Positions 9,593 through 18,506 of a stretch of 64,000 nt of DNA are shown here, piece after piece. The stretch lies in the NCBI RefSeq assembly GCF_900168325.1, contig NZ_FVZE01000001.1, forward strand, positions 1,178,001 through 1,242,000, in the 5' to 3' direction. Source of the DNA: Novosphingobium mathurense (GTDB lineage: Bacteria; Pseudomonadota; Alphaproteobacteria; Sphingomonadales; Sphingomonadaceae). The translations under genes were made by a program, and so were the position numbers. Position 1 is the stretch's first letter, and the number at the start of each line of letters is the position of its first letter. A model generated the notes under the pieces. The model did no database searches. It was not told the origin of the DNA and saw nothing but the letters and a program-made list of their open reading frames with translations.

Positions 9593-10035
9593 ATCGGCAT
9601 TCGCCCTAGCCAATCAGCCCCCGCCTCGACAATGGCGATCCGCCCTTCATCCGCAATTTCCAGCGTGACGGAGAGGCAGCCCGGCTCATGCGCGAAGCCG
9701 CCGGCATGATCGGGCCATTCCGCGATCATGGCAGCACCCTCGCGATAGTCGTCCAGACCGATCTCCTCGGCCTCGGAGGGATGCGCGAGGCGGTAGAAGT
9801 CGGCATGCACCAGCGGCAGGCGCACAAGGGGCGGTTCGTAGAGTTCGACGATCGCGAAGCTGGGCGACGGCACCTCACCCGTATGTCCGAGGCCGGCGAT
9901 TACCGCGCGGGCCAGCGTCGTCTTGCCGGCGCCCAGCCCGCCTTCGAGGGCTATGACATCGCCCACCTGCAACTTCACCGCAATGGCACGGCCCAGCCGG
10001 TCCATCGCGGCGAGATCGGGCAGTTCGATCCTCAT
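9589..10035 (-). CDS. tsaE: tRNA t6A biosynthesis ATPase TsaE
   Basis: 148 aa, the typical length of the YjeE/TsaE family. The P-loop GGLGAGKTT lies near residue 32, followed by the family hallmarks VPSPSF and HADFYRL, and an EWPDHA segment. TsaE is the ATPase needed with TsaB, TsaC and TsaD to place threonylcarbamoyl on A37 of ANN-decoding tRNAs; those partners are not in this window. Its ATG overlaps the end of the sensor kinase gene, and its own stop overlaps amgK, so it is locked into the operon. Confidence 0.93.
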   Translation of the reverse strand: MRIELPDLAAMDRLGRAIAVKLQVGDVIALEGGLGAGKTTLARAVIAGLGHTGEVPSPSFAIVELYEPPLVRLPLVHADFYRLAHPSEAEEIGLDDYREGAAMIAEWPDHAGGFAHEPGCLSVTLEIADEGRIAIVEAGADWLGRMPI

Positions 10036-12386
10036 GGCAGCTCGACGATGGCGCTGGTGCCCCGGCCCGGCTCCGATTCGAGCTTGAGCGTGCCGCCATG
10101 CGCTTCGACCAGTTGGCGGGCCAGCGGCAGGCCGAGGCCCTGGCGCCGCTCCACGCTCTTGCCATCGGCGCTCACCTTCATCCCGTCCAGCGCGCGCGTC
10201 AGGCTGCGGCTGTCGAGGCCCGAACCCTTGTCCTGCACGAGGATCTGCGCGACTTCGCCCTGAGGCGTCTTGCGCGAAGCGACCTGCACGAGGATCCGCT
10301 GCCCGCGTTTCGACGCTGCGATGGCATTGTCGACCAGATGGCCGATGGCCCGGCCCAGCCGCTTGCGGTCTCCGGTGATCGGACGCGGCAAGCCCTTGGC
10401 CTGGAGGTCCAGCTCCAGCCCGGCCTTTTCCAGCCGTCCGGCGCGCTCTTCGACCACGCTGCGGACGAAGGGCATGAGCTCGATCTCTTCCTTCTTGAGC
10501 GGCAGCATCCCGGCCTCGCTCTGCGAGAGGTCGAGAAGGCTTTCGATATGTTCGCCAAGCTGGTCGACCGACGCGAGAATGTCCGAGACATATTCGCGTC
10601 CGCTGTCGGAAAGATCGCCGCCAAGGCCTGCCTGCAGCAGTTCGGCAAAGCCGCCGATCGAGGTGAGCGGCGTGCGCAGTTCGTAGCTCATGTTGGCAAG
10701 GAAGCGCGTCTTGATTGCATCGGCTTCCATCAGCGCCGCGTTGCTTTCACGCAGCGCGTCCTCGGCCTTTTGCGAATCAGTGATGTCGAGCACCGCGAGA
10801 AGGCCGTTTCCATCGGGCAGCGGGACCCCCGCAAATTCGAGGATGCGCCCATCGGCCAGCGTGATCCGGCCACCCTTCTGGGTGCGGTCGAGCGTGGCCG
10901 CGCGCACGACGTTGCCGACGAGTTCGGCTTCCGCCCCGCGCTTGAGCCGCGATGCGATCTTCTTGAGCAGCGCCTCGACATGCGGGTGCGTGTCAAGGAA
11001 ATCGCTGTCCAGACCCCAGTCGGCCGCGAAACGGCGGTTCCAGATCTGCATGCGGCCATCGGGTGCGAAGACCGCAATAGATTCGAACAGGCTGTCGAAC
11101 GTCGCCGTGCGGGTCCGCAGCAGCGTATCGCGCACGGCCGACAGGCGCAGCTGCTCGGTGCGGTCCTCGACGATGAGCAGCAGGCCGCCGTCCGGGTCCG
11201 GCTGAGCCACGATGCGCAAGTGCGTGCCGTCGGCCAGCGCCCACGCTTCCTCCTGCGTATCGCCCGAAGCGAACCACGCCGCGCGCTCGCGCCGCCAGGC
11301 CGGAAAGTCGCGAACCTCGGGAACGCGCCCGACATCGCGCGCCGCATCGAGCAGGCGCTCGAACGCCGGCGGGTCCTGCATCATCTTGGCGGAGAACTTG
11401 AACAGGCGCTGGAACGGCTGGTTGGCGAAGGACAGGCGCCGCTTGGCATCGAACTGCGCCACGCCGGCCGAAAGCTGGTCGAGCATCGCACGCTGGGCAT
11501 CGCGGAAAGCGCGGAACGAACGCGACATTTCCTCCAGATCCTCGATGTCGACGGCATAGCCGGCGACGCCGTCACTCCCGAGCGGCAGGTCGCTGACTCG
11601 CAGCGCGCGGCGCTGGCCGTTGATCGTGGCCGATACGATGCGCTCGATCGGGGCGCCCTTCTCTCGCGCGGCCTGCGCGACGCTCGCGGGCGAGTGTCCG
11701 TCGACCGTCTCGACCAGTTCGACACCGGCTGCGACGACCGATTCGGCACTCTCGCCGCCCACGGCCGCGACATAGGCCGAATTGACCAGCTGCAGTTCGC
11801 CGTCGGGCCGCCGGAACCACATCGGCATCGGTGCCGCCTCGATCAACGAGACAAGCGCGGTAAAGTCCCCCCGTGCCCGGGCCGCTTCCTCGCGCAGCCG
11901 GGCCAGTTCGCTCTCGCTGTCGGAAAAGTCGAAGACCCACACGAGCGCGGCACCGCCCGGCGAGACCTGCGGATCGGCAAGATGCCCGCGCAGCGCCAGA
12001 CTGCGGGTCGAATTGCGCGGGGTGGCGACCAGCCGGAACGGCGCCGCCGTCTTCTGGCAGCGGCGCACCGCTTCGGTGAGTTCAGCCAGTTTCTCTGCAG
12101 GCAGACCCCGCTCTGCGGTATCGAGTTCGGAAAGGAACTGCGGCACGGCATCGAGCCCGAGCCACTGCGCCAGCCGCGGGCTGGCCTCGATCCGCCCGTC
12201 GGAACGCACGAGCAAGGGAATCGCAGGCGATTCTTCAACCATGCGCGCAAGCCTGCGCGCCGAGCGCAACGAGCCTTCAGCCCGCTTCTGGCGCGTGCGC
12301 GCCGACAGGATCGCCCAGGCTGCCCCCAGCGTCCACGCCGCGAGCAGCAATCCGATCAGCAGTGTTACGAGGCGCTCCTGGTCCAT
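10032..12386 (-). CDS. divL: DivL-like PAS-domain pseudo-histidine kinase with Tyr at the phosphoacceptor position
   Basis: 784 aa. Residues ~5-27 form one membrane helix, followed by several PAS-like segments (clear ones near 175-280, 290-410 and 430-535), a HisKA dimerisation domain at ~555-625 and a HATPase domain from ~670 to the end. The H-box reads FLANMSYELRTPL: the codon at 10683-10685 is TAC, so Tyr568 replaces the phosphoacceptor histidine. The N-box (HLVDNAIAA) and G-boxes (VQDKGSGLD, QGLGLPLARQL) look intact. Size, one TM helix, multiple PAS domains and Tyr in the H-box match Caulobacter DivL (769 aa, Tyr550), which controls CckA and hence CtrA. The ortholog call is inference from architecture; the Tyr is seen directly. 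First gene of the overlapping operon. Confidence 0.85.
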   Translation of the reverse strand: MDQERLVTLLIGLLLAAWTLGAAWAILSARTRQKRAEGSLRSARRLARMVEESPAIPLLVRSDGRIEASPRLAQWLGLDAVPQFLSELDTAERGLPAEKLAELTEAVRRCQKTAAPFRLVATPRNSTRSLALRGHLADPQVSPGGAALVWVFDFSDSESELARLREEAARARGDFTALVSLIEAAPMPMWFRRPDGELQLVNSAYVAAVGGESAESVVAAGVELVETVDGHSPASVAQAAREKGAPIERIVSATINGQRRALRVSDLPLGSDGVAGYAVDIEDLEEMSRSFRAFRDAQRAMLDQLSAGVAQFDAKRRLSFANQPFQRLFKFSAKMMQDPPAFERLLDAARDVGRVPEVRDFPAWRRERAAWFASGDTQEEAWALADGTHLRIVAQPDPDGGLLLIVEDRTEQLRLSAVRDTLLRTRTATFDSLFESIAVFAPDGRMQIWNRRFAADWGLDSDFLDTHPHVEALLKKIASRLKRGAEAELVGNVVRAATLDRTQKGGRITLADGRILEFAGVPLPDGNGLLAVLDITDSQKAEDALRESNAALMEADAIKTRFLANMSYELRTPLTSIGGFAELLQAGLGGDLSDSGREYVSDILASVDQLGEHIESLLDLSQSEAGMLPLKKEEIELMPFVRSVVEERAGRLEKAGLELDLQAKGLPRPITGDRKRLGRAIGHLVDNAIAASKRGQRILVQVASRKTPQGEVAQILVQDKGSGLDSRSLTRALDGMKVSADGKSVERRQGLGLPLARQLVEAHGGTLKLESEPGRGTSAIVELP

Positions 12387-12489
12387 CGCAGATGGCTATG
12401 GTGCGCCTTGCCCGTGATGACAATGGGTTGGTTGCGCTGCAATGGACGCAATCCCCCGTCCGCGCCGCTCCATCCGGGGAGCGCAGAAC

Positions 12490-12526
12490 GAAAAAAATCC
12501 GGCACCTGCTATCGCAAGTACCGGAT
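12490..12526 (-). terminator. Rho-independent terminator of ahcY
   Basis: On the minus strand, about 50 nt after the ahcY stop codon, a 13-bp stem (ATCCGG...CCGGAT outer part, with two wobble pairs) and a GATA loop are followed by seven T residues. This separates ahcY from divL downstream on the same strand. Confidence 0.85.
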
Positions 12527-12577
12527 CTCGGGCAACGCCGGCCTCGCCACAAGGGCAAGGCCGGGGTGCAATGCCGA

Positions 12578-13999
12578 TCAGTAGCGGTAGTGGTCCGGCT
12601 TGAACGGGCCTTCCTGCGGCACGCCGATGTAGTCGGCCTGGCGCTTGGAAAGCCTGGTCAGCTTCACGCCGAGCTTGTCGAGGTGCAGCGCCGCAACCTT
12701 TTCATCGAGGTGCTTGGGCAGGACGTAGACGCGGTTCTCGTAGTCGTCCGACTTCGCGAAGAGTTCGATCTGCGCCAGCACCTGGTTGGTGAAGCTCGAA
12801 GACATCACGAAGCTGGGGTGGCCGGTAGCGCAGCCCAGGTTCACGAGGCGGCCCTTGGCGAGAACGAGGATCTGCTTGCCGTCCGGGAAGGTCACCAGGT
12901 CGGTGCCCGGCTTCACTTCGTGCCAGTTGTAGTTATCGAGCGCCGAAATCTGGATTTCGGAGTCGAAGTGGCCGATGTTGCAGACGATGGCCTTGTCCTT
13001 CATCGCCTCCATGTGGGCGCCGGTGATGACGCCTTCGTTGCCGGTCGCGGTCACGAAGATGTCGCAGCGCTTGACCGCTTCTTCCATGGTGACGACTTCA
13101 TAGCCTTCCATGGCGGCCTGCAGGGCGCAGATCGGGTCGATCTCGGTGACCATGACGCGCGCGCCGCCATTGCGCAGCGATGCCGCCGAGCCCTTGCCGA
13201 CGTCACCGAAGCCGGCAACGCAGGCAACCTTGCCAGCAAGCATGACGTCGGTCGCGCGGCGAATCGCGTCGACCAGCGATTCGCGACAGCCGTAGAGGTT
13301 GTCGAACTTCGACTTGGTGACCGAATCGTTCACGTTGATCGCCGGGAACGGCAGTTTGCCGTCCTTCGCGAGGTGGTAGAGACGGTGCACGCCAGTGGTG
13401 GTCTCTTCCGAAACGCCCTTGATCGCGTTGACGGTGCGCGACAGGTAGCCCGGCTTCGCCTTGAGGAAGGCGCCCAGCGCGCGGACGAACTCGATTTCCT
13501 CGGCGTTCGAGGGTTCGAACAGCGGCTCGCCGGCTTCGACGCGCGCGCCCCACAGTGCGAACATGGTGGCATCGCCGCCGTCATCGAGGATCATGTTGCA
13601 GGTGAGGTCCGGATTGCCCTCGCTCGACCAGTCGAAGATGCGGCCGACGTAGTCCCAGTAATCGGAAAGGCTTTCGCCCTTGATGGCGTAGACCGGGATG
13701 CCCTGTGCGGCGATCGCGGCGGCAGCGTGGTCCTGGGTCGAGAAAATATTGCAGGTGGCCCAGCGCACTTCGGCACCCAGCGCGACCAGCGTCTCGATCA
13801 GCACCGCAGTCTGGATCGTCATGTGCAGCGAGCCGGTGATCCGCGCGCCCTTGAGCGGCTTGCTCTCGCCGAATTCCTCGCGCAGGGCCATGAGGCCCGG
13901 CATCTCGGTTTCGGCAATCGCGATCTCGGTGCGCCCATATTCGGCGAGGCCGATATCGGCGATGGCGTAATCGTGTGCGGCGGTCTGGGCGGTGGCCAC
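12578..13999 (-). CDS. ahcY: Adenosylhomocysteinase (S-adenosyl-L-homocysteine hydrolase)
   Basis: 473 aa, full length for the bacterial type with the ~40-residue insertion. It splits S-adenosylhomocysteine into adenosine and homocysteine, keeping methylation reactions running. Visible family marks are [16 protein letters not shown] near residue 57, the active-site region [14 protein letters not shown], the NAD-binding loop [19 protein letters not shown], and the C-terminal KPDHYRY ending that is conserved in this enzyme. Start at the ATG at 13999. It has its own leader of about 240 bp with a perfect 20-bp palindrome, and its own terminator, so it is probably a single-gene unit controlled separately from divL. 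Confidence 0.97.
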   Translation of the reverse strand: MATAQTAAHDYAIADIGLAEYGRTEIAIAETEMPGLMALREEFGESKPLKGARITGSLHMTIQTAVLIETLVALGAEVRWATCNIFSTQDHAAAAIAAQGIPVYAIKGESLSDYWDYVGRIFDWSSEGNPDLTCNMILDDGGDATMFALWGARVEAGEPLFEPSNAEEIEFVRALGAFLKAKPGYLSRTVNAIKGVSEETTTGVHRLYHLAKDGKLPFPAINVNDSVTKSKFDNLYGCRESLVDAIRRATDVMLAGKVACVAGFGDVGKGSAASLRNGGARVMVTEIDPICALQAAMEGYEVVTMEEAVKRCDIFVTATGNEGVITGAHMEAMKDKAIVCNIGHFDSEIQISALDNYNWHEVKPGTDLVTFPDGKQILVLAKGRLVNLGCATGHPSFVMSSSFTNQVLAQIELFAKSDDYENRVYVLPKHLDEKVAALHLDKLGVKLTRLSKRQADYIGVPQEGPFKPDHYRY

Positions 14000-14120
14000 G
14001 GACAGGTACTCCTGAAACGGTTCGGTTAGGTTCTACGGGGTGCCGCGCGCCTGCCGCCGGGGCATGCAGATGCAGCAACCTGAATGCGGCGTACCTACCG
14101 TTTCAGTCCGCGAGAAGCAA

Positions 14121-14140
14121 ATATAAAGATATCTTTATAT
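14121..14140. promoter_or_regulatory. Perfect 20-bp palindrome upstream of ahcY, probable operator
   Basis: ATATAAAGATATCTTTATAT is an exact inverted repeat in otherwise GC-rich DNA, ending 122 nt before the ahcY start codon. Symmetry and length fit a dimeric winged-helix repressor. ArsR-family regulators that respond to S-adenosylhomocysteine or SAM (SahR/SamR type) are known to control ahcY and methionine genes in Proteobacteria, so such a protein is the leading candidate; I could not check the consensus. Confidence 0.65.
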
Positions 14141-14240
14141 GGCCGCGGGAGTGGAGCCAGTTCCTCCCGCGGCCACAAGGCCGCCGCCTTCGCCCTACCC
14201 CCGCCGGACGCGCAGGCGGCCTGAACTTGTCGGCCGAAAC

Positions 14241-14771
14241 CTAGCGCGACGCCAGGGCCAAGACCGGCCCCGGTTGCCGCGAAAGCAACTGCCCGGCTGC
14301 CTCGACCAGCGTTTCGCGGCCCTGGACCTTGGCCAGGCTGCGCGTCACATCCTTGAGTTCCGCACAGGATAGCCAAGGATGGCCGCCGCCGTATTCGTTG
14401 GCCATCACCACGCTCATGCGATCGAGCGCCCGGTTCGCGTCCTTCACGCCATAGCGCCGCGCAAGGTCGGCCTTGAGGTCGTCGCTGGCCTCGTTCAGCT
14501 CGCTCATGTGGCGACGCGTGAAGACGCCGTAGTCTGCGGTGAAGTTGTCGACGGTGGTCCGGCAGCGCAGACCGGTGACCATCAGCATGATGTCCATTCG
14601 GCGCAGTTTTTCCGCGCTGCCGTCATTGCCCGCCGCGCTCGCCGGCGTCGGCAGACCGATGCAGATGGCGATGATAAGTCCGACCAGAGAAGCCCATAGC
14701 AACCGGCGCTCGCCGCTCGCGAAGCGCTCCGTCTTGCCTGATTGCCTGAATGTGTTCCCGAAAGTGCCCAT
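14241..14771 (-). CDS. Hypothetical exported or membrane-anchored protein
   Basis: 176 aa if started at the ATG at 14771, which has a purine-rich GGGGGGAC stretch upstream; a GTG at 14819 would add 16 residues. A hydrophobic segment (LLWASLVGLIIAICIGLP) is followed by TPASAAG, a plausible signal-peptidase site, so the mature part is probably periplasmic. That part has two cysteines (LRCRTT and LSCAEL) that could form a disulfide. No family is recognised. It lies upstream of ahcY on the same strand but is separated by the ahcY leader. Confidence 0.65.
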   Translation of the reverse strand: MGTFGNTFRQSGKTERFASGERRLLWASLVGLIIAICIGLPTPASAAGNDGSAEKLRRMDIMLMVTGLRCRTTVDNFTADYGVFTRRHMSELNEASDDLKADLARRYGVKDANRALDRMSVVMANEYGGGHPWLSCAELKDVTRSLAKVQGRETLVEAAGQLLSRQPGPVLALASR

Positions 14772-14949
14772 TGTCCCAGTCCCCCCGCAGGCCGAGTCCT
14801 GCATGAGACCGAGGATCACCCCGCGCGTTTACCGGCGATTGAACGGTCGCCGTAAATCGAAATTTACCATTCATGGGCGTTGCCGGAATGCCGCAGCGCC
14901 CTATATCTCGCCACGTTGCGATTCACTTGCAGAACAAAGGATGCATTCC

Positions 14950-15429
14950 ATGACCATCGCCGTTGGAGACAAGCTGCCTGACGTCAAGCTGATCAAGGCT
15001 GGCGAAAGCGGACCCGAACCGGTCCAGACCGCCGATTACTTCGCCGGCAAGAAGGTTGCGCTGTTCTCGGTCCCGGGTGCCTTCACCCCGACCTGCTCGG
15101 CCAAGCACCTGCCCGGCTTCGTTGAAAAGGCCGGCGAACTCAAGGCCAAGGGCGTTGACGAAATCGTCTGCACCGCCGTCAACGACGCCTTCGTGATGGG
15201 CGCGTGGGGCAAGGCCTCGGGCTCCGACGACGTCACCATGCTGGCAGACGGCAACGGCGACTTCGCCAAGGCCGTCGATCTGGTAATGGACGGCACGGGC
15301 TTCGGCCTTGGCAACCGCGGCCAGCGCTTTTCGATGGTCGTCAATGACGGCGTCGTCGAACAGCTCAATGTCGAGGCCCCCGGCACCTTCGAGGTAAGCT
15401 CGGCCGAATACATGCTCGGCAAGCTCTGA
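14950..15429 (+). CDS. Peroxiredoxin (Prx5 / AhpC-TSA type)
   Basis: 159 aa, typical of the Prx5 subfamily. The peroxidatic cysteine is Cys49 in the motif VPGAFTPTCSAKHLPGF, which contains the P-x-x-x-T-x-x-C active site. It reduces hydrogen peroxide or organic peroxides using glutathione/glutaredoxin or thioredoxin. ATG at 14950 is used because an AAAGGA ribosome site lies about nine bases upstream; the in-frame ATG at 14941 is too close to that site. A strong terminator follows directly, so it is probably monocistronic. Confidence 0.9.
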   Translation: MTIAVGDKLPDVKLIKAGESGPEPVQTADYFAGKKVALFSVPGAFTPTCSAKHLPGFVEKAGELKAKGVDEIVCTAVNDAFVMGAWGKASGSDDVTMLADGNGDFAKAVDLVMDGTGFGLGNRGQRFSMVVNDGVVEQLNVEAPGTFEVSSAEYMLGKL

Positions 15430-15455
15430 ACCGTTTAGAGCGATTGACGCGTTTG

Positions 15456-15488
15456 GGGCGGCCTTCGGCAGACGAAGGCCGCCCTTTT
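15456..15488 (+). terminator. Rho-independent terminator of the peroxiredoxin gene
   Basis: Perfect 12-bp stem GGGCGGCCTTCG / CGAAGGCCGCCC around a GCAGA loop, followed by TTTT, 27 nt after the peroxiredoxin stop codon. Confidence 0.9.
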
Positions 15489-15628
15489 CGTTTCGGCTTC
15501 TCACGCATCACGCCGTGATCCGGGCAGGATCATCTATGCGACGATGCCTTGCAAGCCGGGCCGAAGCCGCCTTGCCAGCAGCCGGACGCGCAACTAGCTA
15601 CCCGGCAACAGGCAATGGAGGAGAGATC

Positions 15629-16309
15629 ATGGCACGCTCGGTAATCGTCACTGGCGGCTTCGGTATTCTGGGCCAGGCGGTCGCCCAGGCCTTCGTCGCA
15701 ACAGGTGACAAGGTCGCCCGCATCGACTTCGCGCCTTCCGCGGCTCAGCCCATCGACGGCGCGCTGGACATCGGCGGCGTCGACCTGACCGATACCGCGG
15801 CCACCAAGGCAGCGCTGGACAAGGTTATCGCGGCAAACGGCGGGATCGACGTCCTCGTCAATGTCGCGGGTGGGTTCGCCTGGGAAACGCTGGAGGGCGG
15901 TTCGCTCGACACGTTCGCGAAAATGCACGCGATGAACCTGATGACCAATGCAACGATCACCAAGCTGGCCCTGCCCGCACTCAAGACGTCTTCAGCCGGA
16001 CGGATCGTCAACATCGGCGCCGGCGGCGCGCTCAAGGCCGGCATGGGCATGGCGTCCTACGCCGCATCCAAATCCGGCGTGCACAAGCTGACCGAGGCCC
16101 TTGCCGAGGAACTGGCCGGCACGAGCGTGACAGTGAATGCGGTCCTTCCCTCGATCATCGACACGCCCACCAACCGCGCCGACATGCCCGACGCCGACTT
16201 CTCGACCTGGGTTCAGCCCGCAGCCATCGCCGAAGTCATCGAATTCCTGGCATCCGATGCCGGACGGTCGATCACGGGCGCGCTGATCCCCGTTTCACGC
16301 GGGGGCTGA
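15629..16309 (+). CDS. Short-chain dehydrogenase/reductase family protein
   Basis: 226 aa classical SDR. The N-terminal dinucleotide-binding motif is TGGFGILGQAVA (TGxxxGxG form), the NAG-equivalent is NVAGG, and the catalytic YxxxK is YAASKSGVHKL. Its length is at the short end of the family but no segment appears lost. The ATG at 15629 has a GGAGGAG ribosome site; the frame is open further upstream without such a site. The substrate cannot be told. It ends only 6 nt from the convergent membrane-protein gene. Confidence 0.87.
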   Translation: MARSVIVTGGFGILGQAVAQAFVATGDKVARIDFAPSAAQPIDGALDIGGVDLTDTAATKAALDKVIAANGGIDVLVNVAGGFAWETLEGGSLDTFAKMHAMNLMTNATITKLALPALKTSSAGRIVNIGAGGALKAGMGMASYAASKSGVHKLTEALAEELAGTSVTVNAVLPSIIDTPTNRADMPDADFSTWVQPAAIAEVIEFLASDAGRSITGALIPVSRGG

Positions 16310-16315
16310 TCCTGC

Positions 16316-17776
16316 CTACCGGGAGGAACGCAGCCTTTCTGCAGGCACGTAAACGACGATCCCGTCCCGGTTCCAGATCCTGCGCCAGCCCGGCGCGCGG
16401 GACAGCTCGCGCGCCAGCGGCGTATTGTGCGATACCTTGAGCAGGAACGCAGCCACGGACCACTTGCGTTCAATCGCTTCAAGGCCGACCTTCCCGGCTT
16501 CAACCTTGCCGTTGAAGTGCCATTCCTCCGGCGTATAGCGATAGTATCGTCCGTCGAACGCGACGCGCCACTGCGGATAGCCGGCATCGATGATCGGCCC
16601 GCCATAGGGAAAATCGGCATAGATGACGCCGCGCACATTTTCCCGGCGCAATCGCTCAATGGCCGCCATCGGCAGGCTCTTGTCGAAGCGCGTCGGGAGC
16701 AGTTGCGGTCCGAACAGGGCAACCAGTGCCAGAGCCAAGACTGCGGACCAGCGCGGCACACGCATCGCAGCCGGTCGCGGTGATGACACGACACGCGACA
16801 GCAAGGGCACAAGCGCGACCGCCCAAAACAGCACGAACCGGATCGTGACGAGCGTCATGACGAAAAGCGCCACGGCCACGGCAAGTTCGCGCAGATCCAC
16901 GCGTTGGCGACCTCGCAGCACGAACCATAGAGTCAGCGCTGCGGTATAGAGAATCGGCAGGGAATCGAGCCAGTTGGCGGGCCGCCACATGGGCAGCCAT
17001 TCGGAGACGCCGATATCCAGACTCGCCTGCGCATTGCGGGCCGAAAGCGCGAGGATCGAGCCGCCGTCCGGGGTCGCGAACATGGCGAGGACCGCAAGCG
17101 GTATCAGGACGGTCTCTGCAACGGGCGGTCGCTTTCCGTCTTCGAGCCGCCATGTGACCCAGCCTGCGGCGGCGTAGACACCGAGCGCCCCGGCAGCCAC
17201 ACTGACCGAGGGGTGCAGGTTCTGCCAGAGCACCAGCAGCGGCGTCGCAAGCGCCACGGTCAACCACGGGCGCAGTTCAAGGCGCAACAGCGCCAGCAGC
17301 AGCCCGAAGCACAGCACCGAGAAACTCTGCGGTCTTATGCTCGCGGTCGCCAGAGCCGCCACCACGGACAGGCACAGTGCCACCAGAACCGCGCCGGGCG
17401 CAGCCCCCTTGCAACGGCAAGCCAGTGCGACAGCCCAGAAGCCCCCGGCCCAGCACAAGGCGTCAAACACGCGCAGCGCGTCCCAACCGCCCAGCAGCCG
17501 GACCTTGGCCATGACCGCCTGCCCCAGCCAGGCCAGGGCGGGGAGCGAATCGCCAATATGGGAGGCCGCGAAGGGCTCGCGCGCAATCGGGCCATGGCGG
17601 GCCAGGATCATCTCGCCCAGCTTGAGCTGCCAGAAGATGTCGACGTCCCAGACCTTGCGGCTCAGGAGCAGGGCGAGGAGGATCGCGGGCGCAAGGACCA
17701 GCGCCCATTCGGCAAGCGCAGGCCAAGGCAAGCCCGCCGTTTTGCCAGTGCTTTGCGAATTCCCCTGCAACGGCAT
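16316..17776 (-). CDS. Polytopic membrane protein of unknown function
   Basis: 486 aa with roughly ten hydrophobic stretches between residues ~20 and 360 and a soluble C-terminal third (~130 aa). The first loop carries WDVDIFWQLKLGEMILARHG, an acidic-then-FWQLK-x-G-E pattern reminiscent of membrane-embedded GT-C-like glycosyltransferases, which place an acidic motif in this loop. That resemblance is weak and I would not assign the activity. Neighbours on either side (SDR, folE) do not suggest a pathway. Confidence 0.7.
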   Translation of the reverse strand: MPLQGNSQSTGKTAGLPWPALAEWALVLAPAILLALLLSRKVWDVDIFWQLKLGEMILARHGPIAREPFAASHIGDSLPALAWLGQAVMAKVRLLGGWDALRVFDALCWAGGFWAVALACRCKGAAPGAVLVALCLSVVAALATASIRPQSFSVLCFGLLLALLRLELRPWLTVALATPLLVLWQNLHPSVSVAAGALGVYAAAGWVTWRLEDGKRPPVAETVLIPLAVLAMFATPDGGSILALSARNAQASLDIGVSEWLPMWRPANWLDSLPILYTAALTLWFVLRGRQRVDLRELAVAVALFVMTLVTIRFVLFWAVALVPLLSRVVSSPRPAAMRVPRWSAVLALALVALFGPQLLPTRFDKSLPMAAIERLRRENVRGVIYADFPYGGPIIDAGYPQWRVAFDGRYYRYTPEEWHFNGKVEAGKVGLEAIERKWSVAAFLLKVSHNTPLARELSRAPGWRRIWNRDGIVVYVPAERLRSSR

Positions 17777-17897
17777 CCCCTGCCCCCGACCGACGCGGTC
17801 GGATCAATCGCGGACAGGGAAACCGATCGCGGGTCGCGACGCAAGTGGGCAGTGCGCAGGCTCACAAGGAATCCTGGGCAAGATCAGCCTCGTGCGA

Positions 17898-18506
17898 TCA
17901 GTAGCCCATCAGGCTCAGCACTTCCTTGCGGCTGCGCTCGTCCTCAAGGAAAGTGCCCATCATCCGGCTGGTAATCATGCCCACGCCCGGCGTGCGCACC
18001 CCACGGGCGGACATGCAGGCGTGGTTTGCCTCGATCACGACGGCAACGCCGTGCGGCTGGAGATGATCCCAGATGCACTGCGCAACTTCCGCGGTCAGGC
18101 GTTCCTGGATCTGCAGGCGTCGGGCGTAACCGTGCAGCACGCGCGCCAGCTTGGAGATGCCGACCACGTGGTCGCGCGGCAGGTAGGCGATCGCGGCCTT
18201 GCCGATGATCGGCGCCATGTGGTGCTCGCAATGCGACTGGAATGGGATGTCCTTGAGCAGCACCACCTCGTCGTAACCGCCGACTTCCTCGAAAATGCGC
18301 GAAAGGTGAATGGCCGGATCCTCGGCATACCCGAGGCAGTATTCTTTCCATGCGCGCGCGACGCGCTGGGGCGTGTCGAGAAGTCCTTCGCGCTCCGGAT
18401 CGTCGCCTGCCCAACGGATGAGGGTGCGAATCGCTTCCTGCACGTCCTGTGGGACGGGAGGCTTGCCGAGGGGATCGTCCTCGTCGGGCCCGATCAGGCT
18501 GCTCAT
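17898..18506 (-). CDS. folE: GTP cyclohydrolase I
   Basis: 202 aa, full length. It opens the GTP ring to give 7,8-dihydroneopterin triphosphate, first step of tetrahydrofolate synthesis. The zinc and catalytic residues are visible in FQSHCEHHMAPI and ANHACMSARGV, and the GTP-binding region RLQIQERLT is intact. Its ATG overlaps the stop of the upstream PLD gene by ATGA, so the two are probably co-translated. Confidence 0.96.
   Translation of the reverse strand: MSSLIGPDEDDPLGKPPVPQDVQEAIRTLIRWAGDDPEREGLLDTPQRVARAWKEYCLGYAEDPAIHLSRIFEEVGGYDEVVLLKDIPFQSHCEHHMAPIIGKAAIAYLPRDHVVGISKLARVLHGYARRLQIQERLTAEVAQCIWDHLQPHGVAVVIEANHACMSARGVRTPGVGMITSRMMGTFLEDERSRKEVLSLMGY

Noticed and set aside
14000-14240. 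SAH riboswitch in the ahcY leader
   Set aside because: No recognisable aptamer core was seen; the exact DNA palindrome points to a protein operator. A covariance-model search would settle it.
15456-15488. The perfect stem after the peroxiredoxin gene as a small RNA or operator
   Set aside because: A 12-bp stem with T run directly after a stop codon is an ordinary intrinsic terminator.
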